A stretch of 40,206 bases of DNA from Batkoa obscura. Taxonomy: Eukaryota > Entomophthoromycota > Entomophthoromycetes > Entomophthorales > Batkoaceae. Positions within the stretch are counted from its first letter, which is position 1. Every line of letters starts with the position of its first letter. Where the stretch lies: the NCBI GenBank assembly GCA_030770535.1, contig JASVEC010000152.1, forward strand, positions 1 through 40,206, in the 5' to 3' direction. The position numbers were made by a program, and so were the translations under genes. The notes beneath the pieces were generated by a model that was not told the DNA's origin, searched no databases, and worked only from the letters and a program-made list of their open reading frames with translations. This document shows, one piece after another, positions 23,532 to 33,987 of the stretch.

Positions 23532-25968
23532 GGGGTTGTCTGAATTAGTTTCATTATTTTATCCAATTTTTGAAAAAATTTGTATTTTAAAAACTTCGCT
23601 TAAAATTCTATAAAATCACATCTTTTACTAAAACAAAAGTACCTAAACACAGTTCTAAATCATTCTATTATAGCTCATACTGTAAGTTAGTTGAATTTCT
23701 ACTAGATCTTAAATACATGTTCTTATAAAGCTTAATTAAGAAATATTTATTATCAACTGCTTTATAACCAACATTTTAGATTTATTATCAAATAAATAAA
23801 CTATTTTAATGTTATAATTACATTATTAATATATTGCCAAGTTAATAAATAGCTGCATAGGAGGGAGCGGTCAGCCCCAAAACTATAATTAACCATCCCT
23901 ATATAGTACAAGTAATAATAGTTTTTACATATTATTACAGTTACTTGTTCTTTGACTATTTATTAACTTAGCTATTAATAACTTAAGTAATCCTAACATT
24001 TAACAATCTATTTCTATCATTCAACAAAACACTTACTTGCTTAGTAAATATCGAAATTTTTAAATTCTCTGTTATCTTCGTAAGGTAAGCTGGGATCGAT
24101 CTTTTAATTTTTCTATTTTCTATAGACTCTATAACTTTAATTGGGACTATATCGCTTTTTTTTGATGTATCAGATACTGGATAACAATGTAGTTTATTGT
24201 TATGTTTAATAAAATGTAAATACTTCTTAATGCCCTGCATCTCTATTATTCTTTTTGTATTTTTGTTTCTTTTATACTTTTTAAAAATTATATCTGTTTT
24301 CCCATTATTAACAGTCGAGTTATTAATTTTATTATGCTCACAAATAAAAGCCTCAAATCTTGAAATTAATTGATCGATATCTTCTATTTTACCTAACGCT
24401 TCAAAACTACTTTTCCATTTTGAAAGGTTTCCAAAATGTCCATCAACTATACTTTTTCCATGATGCTCAGCAAAAAAATTAAGATTAACATTCAAACTGC
24501 TATTTATTTTATGAATTTCTTTAAACATATAGTGTAGAAACTCTTGGGATCTAAAATGATTTCCTGTATCTGCCCATATATTAATTTTTGTAAACTTTTT
24601 AAATAGAAGCTCTGTAGAGATTAAATCGATTAAACAATCTCCTGCATATACTGAATCATGATTCAATATTTCAGATAAATAATCAAAGTAAACTTTGCCT
24701 ATTGTTTTATCATCTTTTAAATATAATACACCAAAGCCTAATACTGATATAGCTTGTTTATTATAATGATCTAGATTTATTGAATCTGGTCTTGTTCCTA
24801 TTTCCATATTTTGTTTAAAATCTAAAACTATTATACAACTTTTGTTATTTAATTTTTTGATAGTTTCATTAAATGTGTTTTTTTGAGTATCAACACAGAA
24901 TTTATGTAATTTGTATAATTTTTCTTCTTCGTTGAAAATTTCTTGTATCTCTGCTTTGTTTTTTGCTGTATTTATTTTATTTTCAAATAACTTTTTTCTA
25001 ACTGTATACTGGGTACATATATTACATAGATCCGTTTTTCTTGCTGGATTTTTGAAATTACTTGGTATATATTTAAAGAACGTTGACCTAGCTACTGCTT
25101 TATCTCTTAGATCATTCAAATATTTACTATATATCATTCTTCTACTTTTATTTAATATATATATATTATCTGATGAATATTTACTATCGTTATTTTTTTT
25201 ATTAAATCTTGATGAAATAGTTGAATCATTTAGTAAATATTGTATGATAGTTTCAATTTGGTCATCTTTAATTTTTTTTGTATTTTTAATAATAGGTTTT
25301 AATGTTGATATTTTATTATTATACTTGTTTTTGAATAATCATATTGATTTCTATTTATATTAAACCCAAAACTCTTACATTCATCAAAAGAATATACTGA
25401 AGCTATAGTTGATAATAACGCTACTTGCTGATTTTTGTTTCCTTTTTCCCTTAAAGCACTAATTTTATACATTACTTGATTAAGTTTATTATTATCGATA
25501 GTAAACTTTGATAATATATCTTTTCTTTGTTTTGTTTTATTATAAAATTCCATAAACCTTGGGTTGTTATAAGTAGCTCTTAAGATTGATGTAAATGAAT
25601 TACAATGTTTATATTGTGTACTCCTCCCTATTGTATTGAAGTTTTCAAAAATTCCATTTCGAAGTTTAGTTATGAAAGTTGCATTTTATTTTTATTTCAA
25701 CAAAAAATAAAGTCAAATAAGTGTATTTATATAATTATATAATCATATAGTTATATATTATATATCTGTTAAATATCTAACAGAACTAACATAAAATATA
25801 TAGTTAGGAAAATTAGCTATTTAAGAAAAGGAAACAATTAAAATAAGTTTTAAATAGAGACATTTAATTTTAGGCTTTTTAGATTTAGCCGTTATATTGG
25901 ACACAAACTTGAAATTTTAAATTTGGATTAATTTCTAAGTAGATTCTGAAACCAATTAGGACAGCCCC
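23532..25968 (-). mobile_element. Full-length DNA transposon with terminal inverted repeats and transposase
   Basis: The element is 2437 bp and inserted in F-box member E. Left end GGGGTTGTCTGAATTAGTTTCA and right end, read inward from 25968, GGGGCTGTCCTAATTGGTTTCA form an imperfect inverted repeat of about 22 bp. Direct ATAT repeats flank it (23528-23531, 25969-25972). It carries one transposase gene on the minus strand. I do not recognise the superfamily; a 4-bp duplication is known in several, Sola among them. A decayed relative lies at 7749-8989. Confidence 0.85.
23983..25553 (-). CDS. Transposase of the 2.4-kb element (one frameshift)
   Basis: Two minus-strand frames (25553-25299 and 25137-23983) are linked by open sequence that lacks an ATG. 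A single frame change near 25305-25320, in an ATA/AAT run, joins them into one coding region of about 520 residues. Possible catalytic acidic segments are CIIVLDFKQNMEIG, INIWADTGNHFRSQEFLHY and FFAEHHGKSIVDGHFGNLSKW, spaced as in a DDE-type nuclease. A Cys pair (DLCNICTQY) hints at a zinc-binding site. The frame stays open upstream of 25553 to about 25685 without an ATG, including CNSFTSILRAT, so the true start is unclear and an upstream exon or a lost start is possible. No confident family match from memory. Confidence 0.7.
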
Positions 25969-26494
25969 ATATATGAATATTCTTAGTGACATATAATCAT
26001 TAGACTTATTCAATAGGCACTCGAGTCAACTCGATATATCTGAATATTACGTATATAATATATCAATCAAAGGTTTGATTAAGTATTTAAACCCAAAAGA
26101 ATTAAAATCACCTGTGATAGGCACATGTAACATCATAAATCTTAATGTATTAACTATGATTAAAACAGGATTTAGTAAGTTAAAGAGACTAAAGTTGATC
26201 GTTGATGGACTTATTAAAGCTTCTAGTGAAATCAATTTGAACGCAAATTTCAATTCCAACTTAGAATTAGAAATTATTAATGCTATGCTTGAGTTTGATA
26301 TAAAATATTTTTGAGACTTAAAGAAATTAAAGAGTATTAAATTAGTAAATAGTACTGATTTTGAAATCAATACCAATAATTTTAATAATATAGAATTAAC
26401 TAAAAATAGTAATATTATAGCTTTATGTTATTTTGATTCAAAGGGTAGAATAGATTATACTTTTTCAAACCTATCAAGTTTAAAAGAGGCATAT

Positions 26495-26588
26495 GGGGAT
26501 GTATTTTTTTAAGAATTTTGCTGATAATCTTTCCACTCAAATAGTGCTTAAAAATAGAAAAAGTAATGAAGACAAAAAAAATATCCCC
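26495..26588 (-). mobile_element. MITE copy 8, inside family member E
   Basis: A 94-bp reverse copy with perfect ATAT duplications (26491-26494, 26589-26592). It interrupts the codons of SLKEAY/IEYLLKEL. Confidence 0.88.
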
Positions 26589-27010
26589 ATATTATTGAGT
26601 ATTTATTAAAAGAATTGCTAGCTAAAATTTCACAATTATCAAACATTCAAACCATCCACTTTTCTAATTTGAATCAGTACACTATACTATTTAATAACTC
26701 TGGGTTTAATAAAATGGACTTTTATAATGAATATAATTCAATTAAATATCAATTTATTAATCAAATTCAAATTTCTAACTCATATTTTATTACAATCCAA
26801 GAATTTCTACTTTCTATCTCTTTTCCCAAACTTTAAAATAATCAAAGCTACAGATTTCATGTTAAAAAACAATATATAAATGTTGATTATAATCATATTA
26901 GGACTACTCCTTTATTACTTATTATGCCTTCTAAAGATGATGATGATGATAATGATGTCTTTGATAGACTAATAGAATACATCATGCTGTTATATTGGAT
27001 GAAATTATAA

Positions 27011-27422
27011 TAAGTTAATTATATATTTTATTTGAGCCTTTATCCTAATTAATTGTGAGCTTTGAAATTAACAATTAGGTTACAATTCTATTTATATGTT
27101 TATGATATCAAATATTATCCATAAGTAATTTATCTATATTTTTCAATTTTAGTTTTAATTATTGATTTTGTACTTTCTGACACGTAAAGTTTGATTTTGA
27201 ATGCTACACAAAAATATTATCAGAAAAATTACTTAATTACGTTCTTATACAACACTAAATTAGCTTAATATTTAAGATATGAGAGATGAGAAGATGTTAT
27301 GGTCCACCTATAAGCCACCTGAATCATATTCAAGTAATGTGTGAACCACCTAACTTGCTCACAAGGCAGCTCATCCTTTATGATTTACAACTGATAAATT
27401 GATTTAACATAGTGAACTTATT
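27011..27422. other. Intergenic region, nothing recognised
   Basis: 3' flank of F-box member E; no supported gene or repeat. Confidence 0.3.
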
Positions 27423-27426
27423 AAAT

Positions 27427-27522
27427 GGGGTTGTTTTTTTTGGTTCCATGAGTTTTTCCATTTAAGCGCTATTTTAGCGGAAAGATTATTAGTAAAATTC
27501 TTAAACAAAAAGACACATCCCC
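27427..27522 (+). mobile_element. MITE copy 9
   Basis: A 96-bp copy, GGGGTTG to CATCCCC, flanked by perfect AAAT duplications (27423-27426, 27523-27526). The non-ATAT duplication fixes the element boundary at GGGG/CCCC and the target length at 4 bp. Confidence 0.9.
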
Positions 27523-27526
27523 AAAT

Positions 27527-27958
27527 GGTCATTACGATTTTTCGTACAATGCCCAGGAATCAAATCCGAAGCAAACTTCTTGAGATGCAATGATTTAACA
27601 ACTCTACTACTATTGCTTTGTTATATTAGAAAAAGTTTGAAATATAAAGTCAAATATTGGCTCATGTTTAAAATACTTGTTAATGTGTATTTTATTTTTT
27701 GATTTGAGTATTATAGATTTGGTTCAAAGTGACCAAGACTTTTTAACTTGTAACTTTTTTTATTTAAACTGAGCCCATAAAGCCATTTTTTTTCAAAAAT
27801 ATAAAGTTATTTATAAACTCATCTATTGACAGTAGAATTATAAACAATAAGGAAGTTGTTCTCTATAGTAAGAATCATTGTTTTTATGTTAATTTAAAAT
27901 TTTTATACAATAATGAAAACAAAAAATATAGAAAACCAAAAAATGACAGAAATCAAAC
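27527..27958. other. Intergenic region, nothing recognised
   Basis: AT-rich spacer between two MITEs; no coding signal. Confidence 0.3.
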
Positions 27959-27962
27959 ATAT

Positions 27963-28060
27963 GTGGATGTATTTTTGTGTTTAAGAACTCTACTAACAAA
28001 TTTTCCGCTTAAATAGCGCTTAAAAAAGGAAAAAGTAATGAAGTCAAAAAAAACACTCCC
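27963..28060 (-). mobile_element. MITE copy 10
   Basis: A 98-bp reverse copy, GTGGATG to ACTCCC, with nearly matching flanks (ATAT/ATAC). This is the last copy seen before the housekeeping arm begins. Confidence 0.8.
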
Positions 28061-28064
28061 ATAC

Positions 28065-29022
28065 AATAAATAATAGTCCAAACTTAAGTTTATCTTAAAT
28101 TTATTAACCAAAGACACTATATTTACCTACCTACCTCTCTTTAACAAACTTAGATATACCTAACCTTTACCATGTACTATGTTGTCATAAAGCTCTACCT
28201 TCTTTTATTGCTCTTCCTCATGCTAAGATATTCTTCAACCTAAGAATCACTATCTCCCTTTATCTTCTTATCCCTTGATTATAAAAGTAACCCATGACGA
28301 ATTGATCATCTAACTTAAAGTTTCCTTTTTTTATTTAGCAAATAAAATGCAAACTTATAATATCAAAACTTCTCTTGGACCATCCAATCTCGCTTTATTT
28401 TATAGACTATTACTTTTTAAATTGAATAGTCTTCTTCTATGGTTTATTGTATTTAAGAAATAAAAATTATTTATATTTAAATAAAAGGAAATTTCGATTT
28501 AAGTAAATTTTATTGATGTCATATTATTACATAAATTTAATAATACTAACTATTTAAGCCCCAATTATATATTATATATTATCTCTATTTATTTAGTTAC
28601 GATGCTAACTTAATTTAATATTATACTTGACTAAAATAAAATATCATAAAAATACAGTTTTTACCTCTGATCTATCGTACAAACAATTATCTAAGCCATC
28701 TATTTATCTATAAATAATTGAATATTCTTACTCTATGTAACCTAGGTTTACTACATTGTAAAATGTAATGTTTTGCTTATAACTTTATTGTAAAAATGAC
28801 TTGTAAATAAATAGTAATAGCTTATAGTTAAATGCTAATGTCAAATATATGGAACGATCATGAATATTAAATAAAACACTTACTTTCAGGAGAGAACTAA
28901 GAAACATTAGTAGAATATAAGGACATATAGGTACAATCTTTAATTTAAAGTAAAATGAAAGTGCACTTATCTTTAAAAGTATTAGAATTTATTAATTTTT
29001 AGTATACAGTTACCAATCCAAT
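28065..29022. other. Intergenic region / 3' flank of SAM synthetase
   Basis: A pyrimidine-rich stretch (28120-28290) followed by AT-rich DNA. No gene supported on either strand; it presumably includes the 3' UTR of the gene ending at 29023. Confidence 0.35.
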
Positions 29023-30183
29023 TTAGAACTTTAATTCTTTTGGTTGTTCCCAAGTAAATTCTTCACGACCGAAATGACCATAGCATGCTGTTTTACGGTA
29101 AATTGGTTTAAATAAGTTAAGATCTTGGACAATCTTTCCTGGACGGAGATCAAAATTTTCTTTAACAATTTTCAAAAGCTCTTCGTTTGATTTAGCACCA
29201 GTGCCATAAGTATCTACAAAAATGGAGAGAGGTTCTGGTACACCAATGGCATATGATAATTGTACTAAACAACGTTTAGCAAGTTTAGCATTTACAAGGG
29301 ATTTGGCGATCCAACGTCCAGTGTAAGCAGCTGAACGATCGACTTTGGACCAATCTTTACCACTGAAAGCACCTCCACCATGAGCACCCCAACCACCATA
29401 AGTATCAACGATAATCTTACGTCCAGTAACACCAGCATCACCTTGTGGTCCACCAATAACGAAACGACCAGAAGGATTAAGATGGTAAACAGTCTTGTCA
29501 TCAAGGTATTCAGCTGGGATAACAGCATCAATGACCTTTTCTTTAAGTTCTTTACGAATGGTTTCATTATCAACATCAGCGCTGTGTTGAGTAGAGATGA
29601 CAACGGTATCAACACGGAGAGCTTTAAGGTGGCCGTTTTGGTTTTCATATTCAACAGTAACTTGAGATTTAGAATCTGGACGTAACCAAGATAAAGTACC
29701 ATCACGACGAAGTTCACTCATCTTTGAGTTAAGTTTATGGGCCAAGATAATGGTAAGTGGCATAAGTTCAGGGGTTTCATCGGAAGCATAACCAAACATA
29801 ATACCTTGATCACCAGCACCAATATCTTCAATGTTTTCTGAGACTTGAACTAAACCGTCAGCAATTTCAGGACTTTGTTGTTCAATAGCAACTAATACAT
29901 TGCAAGTTTTGTAATCGAAACCTTTTTCACTATCGTCATAACCGATATCCTTAATAGCTTCACGGATGACTTTTTGGTAATCAATTTGAGCACGAGTAGT
30001 AATTTCACCAAATACCATAATCATACCAGTTTTGGCAGCAGTTTCACAAGCTACTTTACTGTAAGGATCTTGGGCCAAACAAGCATCAAGGATAGCATCA
30101 CTGACTTGATCACAAATTTTATCTGGGTGACCTTCACCTACGGATTCTGAAGTAAATAAAAAGCGTTCAGCGTTGTTAGTCAT
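29023..30183 (-). CDS. SAM2: S-adenosylmethionine synthetase
   Basis: It joins methionine and ATP to make S-adenosylmethionine, the cell's main methyl donor, releasing phosphate and pyrophosphate. The 386-aa product is the normal eukaryotic length and intronless. Signature motifs are present: [15 protein letters not shown] (about residues 17-30), the [15 protein letters not shown] hexapeptide region (122-136), and [19 protein letters not shown] (269-287) with its P-loop-like catalytic segment. The ATG at 30183 aligns with family starts. Codon choice is visibly more GC-rich and uniform than in neighbours (many GGT, GCT, AAG, GTC), as expected for a highly expressed gene. Open frames on the opposite strand and in other frames within it are shadows of this bias. 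Confidence 0.97.
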   Translation of the reverse strand: MTNNAERFLFTSESVGEGHPDKICDQVSDAILDACLAQDPYSKVACETAAKTGMIMVFGEITTRAQIDYQKVIREAIKDIGYDDSEKGFDYKTCNVLVAIEQQSPEIADGLVQVSENIEDIGAGDQGIMFGYASDETPELMPLTIILAHKLNSKMSELRRDGTLSWLRPDSKSQVTVEYENQNGHLKALRVDTVVISTQHSADVDNETIRKELKEKVIDAVIPAEYLDDKTVYHLNPSGRFVIGGPQGDAGVTGRKIIVDTYGGWGAHGGGAFSGKDWSKVDRSAAYTGRWIAKSLVNAKLAKRCLVQLSYAIGVPEPLSIFVDTYGTGAKSNEELLKIVKENFDLRPGKIVQDLNLFKPIYRKTACYGHFGREEFTWEQPKELKF

Positions 30184-31736
30184 CTTTTAGAAATATAATT
30201 TTTTTAATTAAAAAAAAGAAACAAATAAAAATAATAAATAGTTTAAATAAACTGAATTAATAAAAACTGTCATTCTATTTTACCACCCTTTTATATTACT
30301 TTGATTCATATAATTGCACATTCCATCATTCTATTTTTTTGTATCCCTTTGGTCCCCGTATTGTTTAATTGCTAACTTAGATTACACCATTTTGATTGTT
30401 AATCACACCATCGTTTAGAGAATTAACGGATTACAAATATGGTTAATAGCCTATAATATCGAGTTAAAAATAAGTAATTAAAATAAATTAAAAGGTACAA
30501 TTCATACAAAAAGTTAGAAATTTAGAAAATTACGGAATATGATTGGTTTAATTTAAAATTGAGAATTGTAGAATGGAAGATAACGAATAATTCAAATTAA
30601 AAAAATAATTTCCAAAATCTTTTTCAAAACTTTGAGAATAATAATTGGTTGAAAATAATAGCCAATGAAATTTACTTTCTGTGCAACCTTTCCCCAACTC
30701 TTGATTTAAGTGGTAGATACTAGAATGTGTTTTCATTGACTATTGGCTTTTATTTTCCCTTTATTTTGTCATTTGATTTATTTTTTGCTAATTTTCAAGG
30801 ATGGTTAGCAGTTTGACATATTTTATTCTTCAAGTTTTTTTGCCACCTTTGTTAATTCCTCGAAAAGTTGTTATAGTTGAATGGAAATTCTTCAACTATA
30901 TGAGATTTCTATATTGTAAAAGAAACTTGATATATTAATAAATGGTGAATGTTTATGCTAATCAGATTTTAAAGTGTTAATTATTAATTGTGTTTATTGC
31001 TATTAGTAATTAAATGTACAGAATATTATAAGCCAATTGAGCTATAGGTTTATCTGCTAATCTTTTAGAAATGACATACTTCTTGATAAAAACATAACCT
31101 AAAGTTTATTTACAGATTTTGTTAGTGAATTTTTTTATAGTTTGATAAGAGTATAACTGTTATAATTTTTTACCTTTTTGAGTATTTTTTTATTTCATTC
31201 TTTTTCATTCTTTTTCATCATTAATTTTTAATATACTCATTTATTAAATTTAGAATTTATTATCGAATCATCATTATAATATTCTATCAATAATGTTAAG
31301 TTTTATTTAAATTAAGCTATATACTAATTATAGTACACTATTATTACTTATACAATCAAGTGTTATTCGATTTTCAAATAGTTGTAATTGTATTAAACTT
31401 TTTAGTATTTAATCTAGATTTTAATCGACTTGATTTAATTTTTAAGCTCAAATTGACAAGTGACATCTGAGGTTAATATCTCGTTTTAAGATAAACTAGG
31501 TTACTATCAAATAGAACACCATAACATTAAATAAAATACCTAAATAAAGACACTATTGAATAGACTAATATAAGGTATACTATTGAAACAATATAGTTAA
31601 ATATAATATAAAAATATTTCAAAATGTTTGATTATTAAAAAACAAATATACCAATCCTCCACAGAAACTAAATTTAAATAAAATTTTATTTACTATATAA
31701 TTGTTAGTTTACAATCCATTAGACTAAATCTCCTCT
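30184..31736. other. Long intergenic region, nothing recognised
   Basis: It contains the presumed SAM synthetase promoter at its left and the 3' flank of the membrane-protein gene at its right. A 62-codon minus frame at 30548-30736 shows no conserved feature and was not accepted as a gene. Confidence 0.4.
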
Positions 31737-32219
31737 CTAAACGACTACTGGAGTAGTAGTGACTACTGGGGTAGCAACATTATAGAATCCTAACCAATAT
31801 GATCTGGTGGCGAAAGGAGTAATAAAGAGACCTAATAAAGCCAAAGAGATCAAAATCCATAAACCAAAGGTAAATGAATTATGACCAGTAAAGTGGAAAA
31901 TAGTCATAAAGAAAAGAGCAAACATAATGATAAGACTAAATACATCACCACTTGTTCTATTACCTTGAGCAAAGATATTGAAAATAACACCAATACTTAA
32001 TAACAAGAAACCATCAAGTAAAGTACGTTCGGCGGCTACGGAAGCACGGTAATTGTTTCTTTCAATGATGACAGGGTTTGCTGTGTTTGACTCAGCAGCG
32101 GCTTCTTCATGCTTTGTACTATTGAACTGGAAAAATCTTAATGCGAAGGAGGTGAACAACCATAGTAAAAATACTACAAATACAGCACTGGTTTGGATAA
32201 TATATTCAGGTTGAAACAT
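31737..32219 (-). CDS. Four-helix membrane protein of unknown function
   Basis: A 160-aa, intronless product. Four hydrophobic helices are evident at about residues 8-30, 66-84, 91-110 and 115-136, separated by a charged loop (TKHEEAAAESNTANPVIIERN) that is the most hydrophilic part. The tail is Val/Thr/Pro-rich (NVATPVVTTTPVVV). There is no signal peptide distinct from helix 1. Codon use resembles that of the well-expressed SAM synthetase, with GC-richer third positions, which supports a real, expressed gene. I do not recognise the family; a small organelle or plasma-membrane protein is all that can be inferred. Confidence 0.8.
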   Translation of the reverse strand: MFQPEYIIQTSAVFVVFLLWLFTSFALRFFQFNSTKHEEAAAESNTANPVIIERNNYRASVAAERTLLDGFLLLSIGVIFNIFAQGNRTSGDVFSLIIMFALFFMTIFHFTGHNSFTFGLWILISLALLGLFITPFATRSYWLGFYNVATPVVTTTPVVV

Positions 32220-33700
32220 TTTGATGAGTTTATCTACTTTTTAGATTATAATAAATATTTGAATTAATAATTCTTTAAGATAATTTTTTAGTGCCTTATA
32301 TACCTTTTAAATTTTTGAATTTTTATGACTTTTTAGCATGATCGAAAGTTTAGCTAGGTTTCAAATAAGCTGAGATTCGTTAATAAGCTGCATATTAATT
32401 TTTTTAAAGGATTATCGATTTAAGTTAATCCACACAGCCATTAATAAGGACTTATTTTTATTTTCTAACATATTTATATATATCCGATAACTTCAAATGG
32501 TTGATATTCAATTGATAACTAATAGTATAATAAGGTTATTTTTAGTTTATTTCTTTTGTATATAATAAAATAGCCTAATGATAATATGATAATAGTTAAT
32601 CATAATTGATATTTTATTTTTGTACTTTATAATATTGTTTTTAATAGCGTCATAATGATCCTAAAACTTTTTTTGTTTTATATGAAAAAAAGAAGACTTA
32701 TTGACTATAATGCCACTTACACTTTATCCTCTAAAAAAAGACATGAGATTTCTTTAATTGAGTGAAATAATAATATTATTAAAATAACGTAATGGATTAT
32801 CGTTTTTATTAAAATAATATCAGGGTTTACTAAAAAATTCTTATTAATGTTAATAACTCAGCATGAGACGGCTGTTCTGGTTTTGCAATATTGTTTTTTA
32901 CAGGAACTTGCCAATGCTATTACAGTTTGACCACATTTTTTTACAAGTAAAAAATAGGCATTTTGCTTTAATTTTATATTATAGTTTTAAACTATTCTAA
33001 TTACTAGTAGTAGGCATGACCTCATTTTTTAAATGAAAATTAAACACTTTTTTGAAATAAAAATGAACACCTAAACAATGGTGTGTTCGGTAATAATGAT
33101 TGTATTCTATTTAAAATTAGACTATTTTACTTTGCCATTTATGACTCAATAAACTTAAATTTGGATAAGTTGGGGAAATAGAGAGCCAAAAAAATAGATA
33201 TCAAAGTTACAATCTATTATTGCAATTACTCTCATACTTGGAGTAAATATTCCAGAGAAAATTTAAATTTATGCTTTAATATTTTTCATTTTTTTTGTTA
33301 TGGTTTTCTTTTGAAAAGAATTTGTTTTTCAGTAATTCACCTTTTTCTATTTAAATTTTAATCCTTGCAAAATAAACTTGCCCAGTTTTGAAAATAGACT
33401 GTTTGGCTCTTGTTTTAATTAACAACAGATGAACAAAAGGATAGTTGAATAGTAGACGATAGAGACTAAATAAATAAAATAACATGGTCCTTTTAGTTCA
33501 TGTTTTTAAATTAAAGTTTAAACCACTTTTTTTATAAGTGAATTCATTTCTTTGAAAGCGTTAAAAAATTAGCTTTTCATAAAAATCACCTTGTTTCATG
33601 TAAAATCAGTAATTCATTTTTAACCAAGGCATAAACTCCTCTCAATCTTTAAAATGCAGTAAAATTAAAAGTTGAAAATTCATCTTTATTTTCATATAAA
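32220..33700. other. Long intergenic region, nothing recognised
   Basis: AT-rich, holding the membrane-protein promoter; no open frame with coding character on either strand. Confidence 0.4.
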
Positions 33701-33826
33701 GTAGATTAAGCTTGCGAACCAGCATGAGGACGCGAATATTCGCCCAATTGCTAAAAAAAATTCTCAATCGCTAGTAATTGGGGAAATAGCTTGTATCTTC
33801 GCGCTGGTTCACAGCTTTATATCTAC
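33701..33826. repeat. Imperfect inverted repeat (hairpin), about 126 bp
   Basis: Arms 33701-33723 (GTAGATTAAGCTTGCGAACC..) and 33803-33826 pair with few mismatches. An inner perfect 12-bp palindrome, GCGAATATTCGC, lies at 33732-33743. It is notably GC-richer than its surroundings. It may be a foldback element or a structured non-coding RNA; no target duplication is evident. Confidence 0.55.
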
Positions 33827-33987
33827 AATAGTAATAATCAACCTATTTTTAATTAGTAACTTTTGATAAATTTTACTCAATTGAGTTTTTTAAATACTAA
33901 AGTATCATGGATATTATATTTCATCTTAGTAAATATAATAACAATCTTAATTCCTCTATTTATATATTTTATTAACATAAAACTCTA

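Larger units (their letters stand above)
23151..27010 (+). pseudogene. F-box/RNI-like family member E, split by a transposon and a MITE
   Basis: Segments 23151-23531 and 25973-27010 together follow member A: ILLVLESLSDILSKDMLKLLHPEK, LMKHMSIKTRSFRSLNNCSN, KMAKLKK, [2.4-kb transposon], KYLNPKELKSP, NSNLELEIINAML, SNIIALCYFDSKGR, SLKEAY, [MITE], IEYLLKELLAKISQLSNIQT, ending LIEYIMLLYWMKL. The start codon seen in member C (ATGCTATTAAC) is ATT here (23151-23153). Internal stops and frame changes exist, including a TGA after DIKYF where member A has CGA. Net of insertions it is about 1.3 kb, near full family length. It was therefore a complete gene before the insertions. Confidence 0.8.

Noticed and set aside
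24911-25363. 150-codon plus-strand hydrophobic frame opposite the transposase
   Set aside because: Its Leu/Phe/Ile content is the complement of Lys/Asn-rich transposase codons, so the apparent membrane protein is an artefact.
29380-29685. 101-codon plus-strand open frame opposite SAM synthetase
   Set aside because: Antisense shadow of a conserved gene; no independent feature.
29292-29717. 141-codon minus-strand open frame within SAM synthetase
   Set aside because: It is a shifted-frame shadow of the strongly biased SAM synthetase coding sequence, Leu/Val-rich with no domain.
30548-30736. 62-codon minus-strand open frame in the SAM synthetase upstream region
   Set aside because: No conserved motif, ordinary AT-rich composition, and it lies where promoter DNA is expected.
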